DNA from: Ailurus styani
Lineage: Eukaryota; Chordata; Mammalia; Carnivora; Ailuridae
Reading direction: 5' to 3'
Length of the DNA stretch: 64,000 nucleotides
Assembly (NCBI GenBank): GCA_002007465.1
Contig: LNAC01000681.1
Coordinates: 384,739-448,738 of the forward strand
The notes under the pieces are model-generated. The model saw only the letters and a program-made list of their open reading frames with translations, did no database searches and had not been told where the DNA came from. Positions 47,030 to 58,927 of this stretch are shown here, one piece after another. The number at the start of each line of letters is the position of its first letter. The first letter of the stretch is position 1. A program made the translations under genes and the position numbers.

Positions 47030-47410
47030 CCAAATGAATAAATCCTAGAGGTCTACCATACAGCATAGAGCCTGGAGTTAACAATACTGTATTATTTACC
47101 TAAAAATTTGCTGAGAATAAACCTTATGTTGAATGTTGAAGAAGAGGAGGAGGAGGAGGAGGAGGAAGAAGAGGAGGAGGAGGAAGAGGAAGGAAAAGGA
47201 GAAGAAGAGGGGGAGGAAGAAGAAGAAGAAGGAGTAGAAGGAGAAGAAGGAGAAGAGAAAGAATGTGAGAGGAAAACTTAGGGAGGTAATGCATAGACTT
47301 ATGGCTCAGATTGGGTGATGTGTTCACAGGTGTACACTCATCTCCAAACACATCAAGTGTATGCATTAAGTACGTACAGATTTTGTATGTCAATCATACT
47401 TCCATAAAGT
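47030..47410 (+). mobile_element. L1 3' UTR interrupted by a purine repeat
   Basis: 'agaggtctaccatacagcat', 'gagttaacaatactgtatta' and, after the purine tract, 'ggtgtacact' and 'tgtatgtcaatcatacttcc' follow L1 3' UTR order in sense. Confidence 0.75.
47138..47263 (+). repeat. (GGA/GAA)n homopurine tract
   Basis: 97 consecutive purines (47138-47234), then one T, then 28 more purines. On the other strand it translates as poly-Leu/Pro, an artefact of composition. Confidence 0.97.
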
Positions 47411-48795
47411 AGTTTCAAAACGAATGAAATTTATTGTATCAATTCTAGTGAAGTTTCAAGAATATGAAAAACATACATAATTCATTATATATGAATCATT
47501 TCTCCTGCCCTGCCCTGCCCAGAGAGATGGGCAGGGCAGGAGGAAGGGGAGAGAGTGAGGATGCATTTTAGTGTTGCTAACTGTGGCTTCGGAAAGAACC
47601 AAGTGGTCAGTTTTCAGGTGTCTAGGTCAGAATGAGAAGTAGTGCGGTCGGTCGTGAAAGCCCTGTGTTCCAGGACTGGTGAGGGAGCTGGGAGCACTGG
47701 ACACTCCGCAGGTAAGTGCGTGACCGTCACCACGAATACTCTCACCTTCAGGTTCGCCCACCAGATCACAGACAACGAGGAATACATTTTCTCGATTCTC
47801 ATAGAATACTTTTACCTTTGAAGTTGTGCATTTCCCTCCCCCACAACCATTGATGTTTGAGTAACAGGACGAGGAAAATGCAAGGTAATTTACAGTAGTC
47901 TTCTTTCTGTATGATTCTTCAGATACTGCTTTCCCTAGGGAATTTAATTCACTTTAATCCCAGCAGATGATTTCAGCATGAGCTTCACAGTAGGAGCTGC
48001 CCCTTCTGATGAAAGCCATCAGCCTAACCTCTGAGGTGTGACTGGGCCTGAGCTCCAAGGGGGCTCCTTTTCACAGTCATGCTAACTACGGGCTGATAAT
48101 GTAGAGATGCTGTAATTAACTCTCATCCTGCCTCTTAAAAATTATTGTGACACTCTGAAACCTAATCTTTAAAATGTTGAATACTGACAATACATGAAAT
48201 TCTTCCTTCAGTGTCCTCAAGGTTCCACCTGTGTTTTAAAACCAGTTTCGTGTGACTCACGTGATAACGAATGTGCCTTATTTTAATTGTTTTAAATGGC
48301 ACAAGTTAATTCTTTGTGGAGTATCACAATTGCACCAGGCTGAATTGTAAACGGGCAGTGTTCTGGCTCATATGGCAATAGCTTAGTGAAAAACAGAACA
48401 GTTGTCTATGAGGGATACATAAGTTTGGCTTCGTGAAAAGTTGTGTATTTCTTCACGTTGAATTGATGCATGGGTTGTTTGTTTGCAATTTATCTACAAG
48501 GGCCCTTCAGAGACAGGAGATCACCTATGTGGAGAAAGCGAAGGTGGACTCTAGAAGTTTAGGCTTCAGAAAAGCAAAAGCTTGAAAAGGTGACCAAATT
48601 TCATTTCATTACACTTCTACAGAATCCTGATTAGACGTTTTTTTGCATACTAACTTCTTGTAGAATGTACAAGATGTGAAACAGACCAAGATTATGCGGA
48701 TTGAGCCATAGAATTAAGCGGCAAACAATTAAAACATATGCGTGTCCCCAAAAACTAATTCTGATTTGACCTTTGCAGATTTTTGCTATTTTATC
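47411..48795. other. Unassigned intergenic sequence
   Basis: No gene recognised. A GC-rich hairpin sits at 47503-47541: 13-nt perfect arms (tcctgccctgccc and its complement) with a 13-nt loop. Confidence 0.4.
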
Positions 48796-48925
48796 ACTAG
48801 GCGGTTGTGCCTGCAGTTGGAGAGACCCGTCCAAACCCTGGAGCTCCCACTTTCTGACTGTGCCACCTCGGGTAAGTCATTTCAGTACTCTAAGTGTAAA
48901 TGTCCTCGTGTGTAAGGTGCCACAG
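48796..48925 (+). mobile_element. MIR SINE relic
   Basis: 'tttctgactgtgccacctcg', 'ggtaagtcatttcagtactc' and 'gtgtaaggtgcc' resemble MIR in sense. Confidence 0.6.
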
Positions 48926-49029
48926 GTAGGAGAGCGGGTATTTCCCGCATCTCCAGATAGGCTCAAGGCGTGGAGCTATTTTTATTATTATGAATGAAAC
49001 TTCTCCCTAGTGGCAGCACAAGCATAGAT

Positions 49030-49115
49030 TCCCTGACCTGGAAAGTCAGACATTATTCCACAAACAGGTAAACAAAGCCCAGAGATGTAAAGGGAAAGAT
49101 CTCACGTCATAGCTG
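49030..49115 (-). mobile_element. MIR SINE relic
   Basis: 'acaaacaggtaaacaaagcc' and 'cagagatgtaaagg' resemble the reversed MIR core (acagatgaggaaactgaggc..). Low certainty. Confidence 0.4.
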
Positions 49116-50029
49116 GAGGATGAAGATTAGGTTGGCTCATTTCCTCACCCCTCTCACTTCCCAGCACAGGGCTCTTGGTGGGAGAGGTTCTAAAGTGATA
49201 GAGATGGGCCATTTTTCAGATTTCAGCAAGACTCTTCTGTAACATGAAAGTGAAAGTACTAGTTCATTACAGAAGCTTCAGAAAATTCAGAAAGGCACAA
49301 AGGAAGATACATAAATCTATAATTCTTCTACCCATTGATAACCACTTGAAGTTGTAATGTATTTTCTTCCATTATTTATGAATGCTTCTCTAAAACCTCA
49401 GATCACATTGTTACAAATGGTGATAGCTCACACTTACCAAGCCACACAAAGGGCTGAGTGCTCTACCTGCATTCCGTTTCATAACATAATTTTTTAAATA
49501 TGCTGTTTTGTCCCTTGATGTGCAGTGAACGTACTTGGATGTAGCATAGTCTTTAACTACATACTCTTCTGACTCTATGGAACTCTATCAGATGGAAATA
49601 CTGTTGTTTCTTCAGTCAATTTTCTTTTCATTGACTATCCAATTTCCTGTTTTGTTGTTGGCAATACACTTCAAAGAATATCCCCGCATACTTGTGTGCC
49701 CACGCTTGATTTTTCTTTAAAAATCCAAGAAGAATTATTATATCATATTTCCAAACTGCCCTCCAGCTTAGAATTTTTAACCCTCCCAGAAATGCATGCA
49801 AATGTTTTCCATAGACTTTTGAGTCTGTTTTAGATGAATTACACAGTTAAGATTTGATGGTTCTGTTGAGTGAGTGACCTTGCAGGTCACAACCCAGCGG
49901 AAGCTATTGGGATCTCAAGCTAGAACACAGGGAGAGAAGGGTCTAGTGGGGAGAAAGGCTTCAAGCAAAATTAGAAGGAGGGGGGAAACTCCCTTTTCAC
50001 TCACCTCCGTACAGGTAATGTTTCTATTC
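49116..50029. other. Unassigned intergenic sequence
   Basis: 49255-49400 ('gataaccacttgaagttgta') may be an old LINE piece. A MIR-like terminal fragment is possible at 49425-49490. No gene recognised. Confidence 0.35.
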
Positions 50030-50235
50030 GTCCATTGTGCCCACTCAGGGACACCGTATCTGAAAATAGTCGCAGACAAATTGGAAGAAATCCTATTCAG
50101 AAGGTGATTAAAGGGTCAGGAAATGGAGTCAATGAAGGATAGAAGGAACTGGGGTTATTTGTCTTGAAGGAAAGGAGGCCAGTTGGTGACCTAATTACTG
50201 TCTTAAAGGGATAAAGAACTTGAGACTATTTTTTT
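50030..50235. mobile_element. L3/CR1-type LINE relic
   Basis: 'gtctgaaaatagt ... aaattggaagaaatcc', then 'aaggaactggggttatttgt', 'cttgaaggaaaggaggcc' and 'ctaattactgtcttaaaggg' follow the conserved CR1/L3 segment (..ggaactgggc..tttagcctggagaagagg..atagctgtcttcaa..). Orientation not decided. Confidence 0.5.
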
Positions 50236-50275
50236 CTCAGTATTAATGGAGTATTGACTAAGAAGGCTAGATCAT

Positions 50276-50474
50276 GGGCGCCTGGGTGGCTCAGTGGGTT
50301 AAAGCCTCTGCTTTTGGCTCAGGTCATGATCTCAGGGTCCTGGGATCGAGGCCCGCATCGGGCTCTCTGCTCAGCAGGGAGCCTGCTTCCCCTTCTCTCT
50401 CTGCCTGCCTCTCTGCCTCCTTGTGATCTCTCTCCTCTGTGAAATAAATACATAAAATCTTTAAAAAAAAAAAA
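50276..50474 (+). mobile_element. SINEC, mustelid-type, young
   Basis: 'gggcgcctgggtggctcagt', 'gggttaaagcctctgc' and 'ccttgtgatctctc'. Perfect 15-bp target copies 'agaaggctagatcat' at 50261-50275 and 50475-50489. Confidence 0.97.
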
Positions 50475-50539
50475 AGAAGGCTAGATCATATTAAAACAGG
50501 GCTTTCCCAGTTGGGCACAATGCACATGTTTTAAATGCA

Positions 50540-50830
50540 TTCTTTCATTCAACCATGATGACAATGTTTCAATGAAGATATCATGTCTGCAGGGGTCATC
50601 TCCAGTTTGTAGGCAGAGCTCTAAAGGAAGAACAACTTGCTAAAGACTCCACAGTTAATACTGCAATTGCTGTGGTAGGCCCAGAACCCTAGCACTGTGC
50701 CTGGAAAAAAATCTGTCACTAAACCTGTATTTATTGACTGTGGACAACAAGTGGTAGAACTCGGACATGAATCCAAATCTGCTGGACTCTAAAACCCAGA
50801 CTCTTAACCCCTGGGGTACACCGTCCCCAG
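50540..50830 (-). mobile_element. MIR SINE relics (probably two pieces)
   Basis: 'gtaggcagagctc', 'ttgctaaagactccacagtt' and, further on, 'gaatccaaatctgctggact' with 'cccagactcttaacccc' match reversed MIR parts. Confidence 0.5.
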
Positions 50831-51368
50831 TGTACAGTCGAAGCTTGATGCATGTTAAAGCATCAGTGTAACCCAGATATGGGCTGTTCCTTTGCAAATG
50901 TGACATAAATCTCGGTTCCGTCATCAGCCCTCGCTCCAAGCGTGTTGTGGTACACACTGGTTCACCCAGCACTTGCAAGGTCAAGGGCAGAGTCCATGGG
51001 ATCATGTGGCAATCATGTGGGATGATTTGGGATCATCCTTTCTCCAAATGCCCCTTGGGCCTGCCTCTTCTCCAAACCTAATCCCTGCCCTCCCCTGTCC
51101 CAACAAAGGAGGCTTTCTGGACCCCACGTCCCCTTCTCCAGGTGGCGGTCAAGTGAGATGGGCCCGTCCCGCACCTCCTTCAGAAGTGAACTCTTTTCTT
51201 TGCTCATTCCAGCTCTGCCGGCCTGTCCCTGTTGTAGATAGCAGCTGGCCCCAGCACCCGGAGCCCAGCCTCTACCCTGAATTCTGCAGATTTTATGACA
51301 GTTTTCCCCTCCCAAAGCAGGTCTCATCGAGGGGAGACTCTCATAGCCGCTGCTGAGAATGGCATCTA
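50831..51368. other. Unassigned intergenic sequence
   Basis: No gene recognised. Opposing open frames at 50973-51356 and 51013-51327 have no recognisable product. Confidence 0.4.
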
Positions 51369-51380
51369 TGCCCAGTAATC

Positions 51381-51575
51381 TTTTTTTAAAAAGATTTTAT
51401 TTATTTATTTGTCAGAGAGAGAGAGCAGAAGGAGGGGGAGTGGCAGGCAGAGTGGGAGGGAGAAGCAGGCTCCCTGCTGAGCAAGGAGCTGGAAGTGGGA
51501 CTCAATCCCAGGACCCTGGGATCATGACCTGAGCCAAAGGCGGATGCTTAACCGACTGAGCCACCCAGGTGCCCC
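51381..51575 (-). mobile_element. SINEC, full length
   Basis: Ends 'ctgagccacccaggtgcccc'. Imperfect target copies around 51369-51382 and 51575-51588 ('cagtaatctt' and 'caataatctt'). Confidence 0.93.
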
Positions 51576-51588
51576 ATCCAATAATCTT

Positions 51589-52149
51589 ATTCAATAAGAT
51601 TGATTGGTATTACCCTGCATGAATGTAAAAGACATTGCCATCAGCATGAGCCCATGCAGACCTTGTGGCCAAGCTCCCATATGCTGGAGCTGCCTCTGCT
51701 GAACTCTCACTCTATGTCTGATCTCTGTATTTTTTTTTTCTTTTCTCTAGAAATCTGGGAGGTGGCCGGGAAGAACTAATCCAACAAATCCAGTACTCCT
51801 TGAGCAGAAGGCACATGCAACAACATTTTACAGAGTAGACAACCATGAATTTGCTAATGATGGGTAGAGCAAAGCAAGTGAGAAATCAGGGGTTAACCCG
51901 CTGAAGGTCAGGCCTCCCTGCCTGTCCATCCATGCTGGCTGATCTTCACTGGGAGGGTACATCTCAGCCCCACTGAGTCAAGCCAAGCCCACCCAATTTT
52001 GATTCTAGTTTGTTTGAATCAGGATCTCAGTCAAACTTGAACTTGGACTTGGATTCTCAAACTTAGGTGAGGTCCAACACTAAAACACAGCTTCAGACAG
52101 GGAGATTAGAATTCAGGGCAAGAAGTAACTGAACTCCATAGCATCAAGT
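51589..52149. other. Unassigned intergenic sequence
   Basis: Nothing recognised. Confidence 0.4.
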
Positions 52150-53100
52150 GGGTGAGAGAGGAGGGGGAAGAGAGATGTAGTAGGTGATATCCACATACAA
52201 AGAACTTAATCTAGACACAGAAGTTACACCACTCACAAATATCAACTGAAAGTGGATTGTAGATCTAAATGCAAAATGCAAAACTATAAAACTTCTGTAG
52301 GATATCACAGGAGAAAATCTAGGTGAGGTTGGGTTTGGTGATGACCTTTTCAATGCAACACCAAAAGCACAATCTATGAAAGAAAAAAATTAGGAAGTTG
52401 GATTTCATTAAAATGAAAAACTTGTGCTCTGCAAAAGATATTATTAGAGAATAAGAAGACAAACCACCTGTATCTCAAATATACAAAGAGCTATTAAAAC
52501 TGGATAAGAAAACAAACAACTCAATTTAAAAATTGGCAAGAGACATGAATAGACATCTCCCCAAAGAAGTCATGTGGGTGGCAAATAACCATATGAAAAG
52601 ATGTTTATTTAACATCCTAAGTCATGAGGGAAATGAAAGTGAAAACAACAATGAGATACCACTATACACCTAAGAGGAGAGCCAAAATCCAGAACCCTGA
52701 CAACACGAACTGCTAGAGAGAATTTAGAGCTACAGGAACGCTCATTCATTGCAGGTGGGAATGCAAAATGGTAGAGCCACGTTGGAAGACAGTTCAGCAA
52801 TTTCTTACAAAGCCAAACACAGTCTTACCATATGATCCGACAACCGTACTTCAAGGTGTTTACCCAATGGAGTTGAAAAATTACATTTGCCCAAAACCCT
52901 GATCTTGAATATTTATAGCAAGTATATTAATCATCATCCCAAACTGAAAGTAATTGAGATATCCTTTAATAGGTGAACAATGAAAAAACTGTGATACATC
53001 CGTACAATGGAATGTGATGGTCTCAAGCCACAAAAAAACACGAGGAACCTTAAATGCATATTGGTAAGTGAAAGTAGTCAGTCTAAAAAGGCTACATACT
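52150..53100 (+). mobile_element. Old L1, end of ORF2 region (part 1, split by a SINEC)
   Basis: 'gatttcattaaaatgaaaaa', 'caaatatacaaagagctatt', 'gagataccactatacaccta', 'gcaggtgggaatgcaaaatg' and 'ccatatgatccgacaaccgt' follow L1 ORF2 sense order. Many stops; not functional. Confidence 0.9.
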
Positions 53101-53304
53101 GGGGCACCTGGGCAGCTCAATCTGTTGAGCATCCTGCTCTTGATTTCTGCTCAGGTCATGATCTCAGGGTTGTGAGATCGAGCTCCATGCCGGGCATGGA
53201 GCCTGCCTGGGATTCTCTCTCCCCCTCTCCCACTGCCCCTCCCCACCACGGTTCACATGGACACCTTCTTTCTCTAATAAATAAATACATACATAAATAA
53301 AATT
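53101..53304 (+). mobile_element. SINEC nested in an L1
   Basis: 'ggggcacctgggcagctcaa' head. Target copies 'aaaaggctacatact' (53086-53100) and 'aaaagactacatact' (53305-53319), taken from the L1 sequence. Confidence 0.95.
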
Positions 53305-53725
53305 AAAAGACTACATACTACATGATCCCAACTAATGGACTTTCTCAAAAAGGCAAAACTACAGAGACAATGAAAAGATGAATGGTTGCTAGGGGTTAGA
53401 GTGGAGGGAGGGATGAATGGGTAGAGCACAGATCTTTAGAGCAGGGAAACCATTCTGTATGATCCTATCATGGTGGATGTATATGTTTATATATTTATCA
53501 AAACTCATAACATATACAATACCAAGAGTGAACTCTAACGTAAACCATGAACTTTGGTTAATAAGAACCTATCAGTCAGTATTGGTTCATCAACTGTTAC
53601 AAATGTGACTAGGCCAAAGCAAGGGGAAACTGTAGGTGGAGAGGGCGGTGCATGGGAATTCTCTGTACTTCTGTGCAATTTTTCTGTAAACCTAAAAATG
53701 CTTTAAAGAAGAAGTTTAGTAAATT
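53305..53725 (+). mobile_element. Old L1, 3' UTR (part 2, after the SINEC)
   Basis: Continues the L1: 'ctacatgatcccaactaatg', 'ggaaaccattctgtatgatc', 'agagtgaactctaacgtaaa' and 'tctgtaaacctaaaaatgct' at the terminus. Confidence 0.9.
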
Positions 53726-53919
53726 TTATTTTATTTTTTTAAAAACAAAAGTTGGTGAAGAGATATGGAATCTGGTCAAAGATATGGAATCTGTCATTTC
53801 CAGACAAGTGGGGTGGGGGAGGTTCGAGCAAGGACACCAAGAGAATCTTGTGTTCAGAGCTCAATCAGGTGTGTTCCTCATGAGATCAGGGACACCTAGT
53901 CCTTGCGAGTGAGGAACGC

Positions 53920-54035
53920 TGAGCTTGGAGCCTTTCCTGACTTGCCCAGGGCCCCACTGATGATAGGCGGCGGAGTCAGGACTTGAATCCAGCTCTTCTC
54001 ACCATGAAGATCTTTCCACCATGCATCACTCTCTG
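53920..54035 (-). mobile_element. MIR SINE relic
   Basis: 'gacttgcccagggccccact' and 'gagtcaggacttgaatccag' match reversed MIR. Confidence 0.7.
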
Positions 54036-55199
54036 AACTCACCTGCCTCCCTAGATGGAGAGGTGCTCATGACCAGCCAGACGCACAAAGCCAGATACTC
54101 CCCATAGCACACAGTAAGTGCTCAGTACATTACTGTTTTACATCAAGTGGGAAAAAATGAAATTTCCTGAGAATAAAGCATTTGGAGCGTTCATATCCCT
54201 GCTTCTTATAGAGAAGAAAATAAAAGTACAAGACTGTGAAGGAAGACTAATGGCAGCCAAGGTGATCTAAACACTGTGATTAGGGGAAAAGAAAGCATAG
54301 TCAAATAATAGTTCCCTCCATCAGCAAGTTGCTGGCGGTACAGGCCACCTACCCCTCCTTGGCTGCAAGCCCACAATAGCCCCAAGGGTGAGGTCCCATT
54401 GTTGAACGCTGATCTCTCCTGTTTGAGCTGTTCTTGGGCACATGCAGCTAAAAGGCTCATTACCACTGCAAGAACACAGTCTGCTGTGTTTCTGAACACA
54501 TGCAATCTAGAGAGAGCAATTTGAAGTTAAACGTGGGTACTGGGAGCCATCAGCTCTGCAAAGGGCCACCTCCCACCACCACCCCTGCACCCTGATCTTC
54601 CTCTGCAAGAAGGAATCGATGCAAGTGGCCCAGGCACAAAATGACACTTACTGTTGTCACAGGGAGCCGGCCAAGATTGCTTCGAATGTTCAGGTTTTTT
54701 TTGCAAAAGAGCGAGAGGTGCCTGGTCTGGCAGGAAACTTGCAGCAATGGCATTCAGTTAATACCCTTTGCAAGCAGGCTTTGGGGTGGGTCCCCCACTC
54801 CACCTCCCCCCCAGTAGCCAATTCCTGGAAATGCCTGAAGCCACCATGAAGGGGGCGGTGCACGGGTTTGGTGGTGTCCTAAGGCAATCTGAGGCAAATG
54901 GGGCACGTCCCCTTAAATAGCATGAAGATACCTAAAAGCCCTTCTCCCAGGAATATGTGCCTCATGGAAAGGCCTCTGAGGTTGGAGCTGGCTCATTCTA
55001 CCTGGTTCGCCTGGTTTGCCTGGTTTACTAAGCTGATGTGAGAGTGGTAGAAAGAGGGATTATGTTCCTTGGGGAGGACCCCGTTTCCATCTAGGGTCTG
55101 GTGTAGCCCCTATGGGGGACTCATGGGGCAGAGGGGGTCCTCCTGCTGTCTCCCAGGCTCTGCCAGAGGAGACCACATCCTTCCTACGGGGTGAATTTC
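54036..55199. other. Unassigned intergenic sequence
   Basis: No gene or repeat recognised. Confidence 0.4.
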
Positions 55200-55415
55200 T
55201 TTCTTTTTTTTTTTCTTTTTTTTTTTTTTTTTTAGATTTCATTTATTTATTTGTCAGAGGGAGAGCAGGAGCAAGCACAAGCAGGGGGAGTGGCAGAGGG
55301 AGAAGCAGGCTCCTTGCTGAGCAGGCAGCCTGATTCGGGACTTGATTCCAGGACCCCGGGATCATGACCTGAACCGAAGGCAGCCGCTTAACTGACTGAG
55401 CCACCCAGGCGTCCC
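55200..55415 (-). mobile_element. SINEC with long T-rich tail
   Basis: Long T tract (55203-55235), GA-rich middle, end 'tgagccacccaggcgtccc'. The target copies are not clear. Confidence 0.92.
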
Positions 55416-55639
55416 TCTCTAAAGCTCATGAGTCTGTCATTGCCAAGACCAAGCTCCAGAGCATAGCAGGAAGCAAGCAACACTCATGGGTAAGAGTTAC
55501 GTTCTCAGTCTTCACAACAAATTGCTGAACCCAAGCTGTGATTCCAGAACTGGCCCATTTCGCCTACATTTTCAAAAGTATTGTCATAATCCTTATTCTC
55601 TTTTTAAGGATGGTGGGGTCTTCAGCAAGAATTCCCTTT
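55416..55639. other. Unassigned intergenic sequence
   Basis: Nothing recognised. Confidence 0.4.
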
Positions 55640-56170
55640 ATAATCCCTGACATCAACTTTTTTACTTTCTTTTTTTCATTTTAACAGACTTGCCAGGAGC
55701 TTTGAGTTGTATTAGTCCTTTCAAAGAACCAATCTTTGTCTTTCTTGATCCTCTTTGGTATGTTTATTTTTCCGAGTCATTATTTTTGGCTTTTATCCTT
55801 ATTATATCCTTACTTCTACTTTCCATGGCTTTATTTTCCTGTTCTTTTTCAAACTTCTTGAGATAGACTCTTAGCTCATGGATTTTCAGCATTTATTCTT
55901 GTCGAATATAAGCCTTCAAGCATGGTTTTGGCCACATCCTTAAAAGTTTTGATACACAGTATTTAATCATCATTTAATTTAAGGTGTCTTCTGATTTCCA
56001 TTCTGATGTCTTCCTCTTCCCATAGGGTTTCTTTTTTTTTTTTTAGAAAAAGTATTGTTTCATTTCCAAACAAATAACAATTATCTTTTTGTTGTAGAGT
56101 TTTAGCCTAATTGCATTGAAGTGAAAAAAGATATTTTCTGTATAATTTTAATCCTTTGAAAATTTGAACA
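55640..56170 (-). mobile_element. Old L1 ORF2 fragment, antisense
   Basis: 'aaagaaccaatctttgtctt', 'attgcattgaagtg', 'gcatttattcttgtcgaata' and 'tcttctgatttccattctga' are the reverse complement of the L1 ORF2 region. Confidence 0.75.
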
Positions 56171-58429
56171 ACCAGGTCACTCTTGTGCTCCAGCCATCCC
56201 CTGGACAGACGTGGGGGGGCACCTATCCTGGTCCCTGAAGAGGTCTGATGGGCAGGCACTCAGGCCTGCCTCTGACTGCCCCCGCTCTGCTCAGCTGTCT
56301 CCAGCACATTAGAGTAAGGAGGCCAACACCTTCCCTCGCTGAATGGCCTCCTAAGGAAGCTGACCACCATCCTGTCTGGCAGCTTCTCTACTATAGGTTG
56401 GCTATGGCTTAAGGGAAAAGACAAAACAAAACAAAACAAAAAACTAGCTCTGATCCCACAGACCCAAGAACTGGGGGCTTGCTTGCCCCCAGATGAACTG
56501 AAACTCTCCCGTTACATTTTGGCACAGATTAAAGCAAGCACGTCCAGATATTTCTGAAGGCAATTCACAGTAAGAAATATATGACCCATCATAACTCTAT
56601 ACACACATATACTAGTTTATTTCAGTTTATTTCCATTTCTTTTACCTAATGGTCCTTATAACCCACCCAGTTGATTTCATGCTTTAGAATAGGTTGCAAC
56701 TCACATCGTGAAAAATACTAGACTAAACAAAGTTTCAACACATAGTGTCCAGTACCTTGGATGTACCTTGCAGGTGAAACACCTAATTTGTAGGACTGGA
56801 CTAAATGGAAATAATCCCTGGCCTGATGAAGGATGTATTTTAGCATGAAGATGGGCATTAGAAAAACAAAAGATGGTAATAGCATTCAGTGCTATGAGAG
56901 CAAAGAGCAGAAGAGAACAATTTAGATGGTGTGATGAATGACAGCAAGTCCCCAGGAAAAGGGATCCCTGTGTATGAAAGCTTTAGGGTGTGAAAGAACT
57001 TGATGAGTTTAAGGACGAAGACCAGGGGCCCGTGGATCTCAGTGCAGTGAGCCTGGGGGGGTGCGGCAGGTGCATGACAGCCAAGGCTTCTGAGCTGCCC
57101 CGTCTAGTAAGCGAGCCGCTGTCCCCGGTGATTGCTGAGCGCTTGGCAAGAGGCCCCTCTGCACTGAGCTGGGTTGTACATGTACATACAGGAGGCTTAT
57201 AAAGACTTAGTGGGAAAAAATAATGATGAAAAAACGACATTATGTTGGATATACCCTGTTGGGTTAAATAAAATTCGTCATTAAAATTAATTTCACTTTC
57301 TGTTAACTTTCAGTGTGGCTTCTAGAAAATACGAAGTTACGCATGCGGCTCCCACTTGTGGTTTGCATTATGAGTCCCCCAAACAGCATTGTTACTTGTA
57401 ATGGTTTGGTCAGGGAGGTCCTGTAATCAATCAACCTCTCTGCGAAATGCAGATTGCAGGGAACACAGTGGAAGGAGTGAGACCAGTGGGAAGGCAATGC
57501 CTCACCAGAAAGAGAGAGAGAGCGAGGGAGAGAGAGGGAGGGAGAGAGAACACTGGCCTGGATAAGAGGGCAGCCGTGAAGATGGACAGAAGGGAATGAA
57601 GTCCAGACATGTTTCAGAGGGTGTGTTCATGTGACCCACATAATTCTGTGCATCTGAGAAGGAGTCTGTACCCAGCTCCTTGATCCTTCTTCTGTATTTT
57701 TATTATTTAGTCTTATGTGTACAGCACGTAAGAATTTGCCTGTGTCCCTTAGCAGCATTATTATTAGCAGCATCACTACACGTGTCTCTTAGCTTTTTTT
57801 GGTATATGTGTGCCAACTGTATACCATTCCTATTACTATGTACCAATACTTCCAAAAGATGGGCAAATCCCTCATTTCAACATTTATATTAGTATCAGGA
57901 ACATTTATATTTAAACCAGAGAGCCAGAGATCTAACATCTAATATTTTTATCATTCCTTCAAGAGCTTAGTTCATTGTGCATGATCAATATTTATTACAA
58001 CTTCATCAGCAAGAAAAGCTCTACCTCTAAAAAAAAAAAATTGCCTTCTCTTGCCATGGAGTTTAATGAAGCCCAGAGAGCCCACGATGCCTGTCATTGC
58101 AGAACAATGATAGATTCTCTTCCACTGAGGTTACATTCTTTTCTTTGTAAAATTACACTTAATTGGCACAAACACATCTGCCATGTTTTGCGAAATGACA
58201 AAAACTCAGCTTTTAGGAGAAAAAGATCCTAATATAATTACTCTTTGTAATGAGGAGACAAGAAAGCTGTGGGTCAAACAAGTGATTCAAAGAACACAAG
58301 GATTTAGGGCAGGCAGAAGGGCCAAGGACTTCCAAAATAAGAGGAGTGCCCAAAGTGCAAGTGATGGGATCACCTTTCAACAGCACCACTCCCAACTCCC
58401 CACCAAGGGGACCCAGTTTGTTACCTGCA
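56171..58429. other. Unassigned intergenic sequence (2.3 kb)
   Basis: No gene recognised. It contains an AAAAC repeat near 56420-56445 and a GA-rich simple repeat at about 57508-57552. Confidence 0.4.
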
Positions 58430-58436
58430 TGATAAA

Positions 58437-58927
58437 CTTTAAGTGTCAACTTGACTAGGCCATGGGATGCCCAGATACTTGGTCAAATATTATTCTGGTA
58501 TGTCTGTGAGAATAATTATGGATGATACTAACATCTGAATTGGTTGACTGAATAAATCAGATTGCTCTCCCAATGTGGGTGGGGTCTTATCTAATCAGCT
58601 GAAGAGCTTAATGGAACAAAAAGGCAGAGTAAGGAGCTCCTCCTACCTGATGGCCTCTCCACTGAGACATCAGCTTTTTTCCTGCCTTTGGACTCAAACT
58701 GAAATGCAGGCTCTTCCTGCGGCTCAAGCTTGCTGGCCTTCAGGCTGGAACTACATTGTCTTCCCTCCTGGGTTTCAAGCTTATGATTTGCCCCAAAGAA
58801 CTTGAGATTTGTCAGCCTCTGTAATCACATGAGCCAATTCCTTACAATAAATAAATTTAAAAACTAATAAATAATAAGTTAATTAAAAATATTGGATGTA
58901 TTTCCTTGGAGAATTCCAACTAATACA
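58437..58927 (+). mobile_element. Retrovirus-like LTR (MaLR/ERVL group, family not named), 5' of internal sequence
   Basis: 'tgtcaacttgactaggccat', 'atgcccagatacttggtcaa', 'ccaatgtgggtggggtctta', 'cagcctctgtaatcacatga' with an AATAAA-type signal near 58846, and 'aattccaactaatacag' at the end follow a widespread mammalian LTR. Old and diverged. Confidence 0.75.

Noticed and set aside
47124..47393. Minus-strand poly-Leu/Pro open frame
   Set aside because: It is the translation of the homopurine tract on the other strand.
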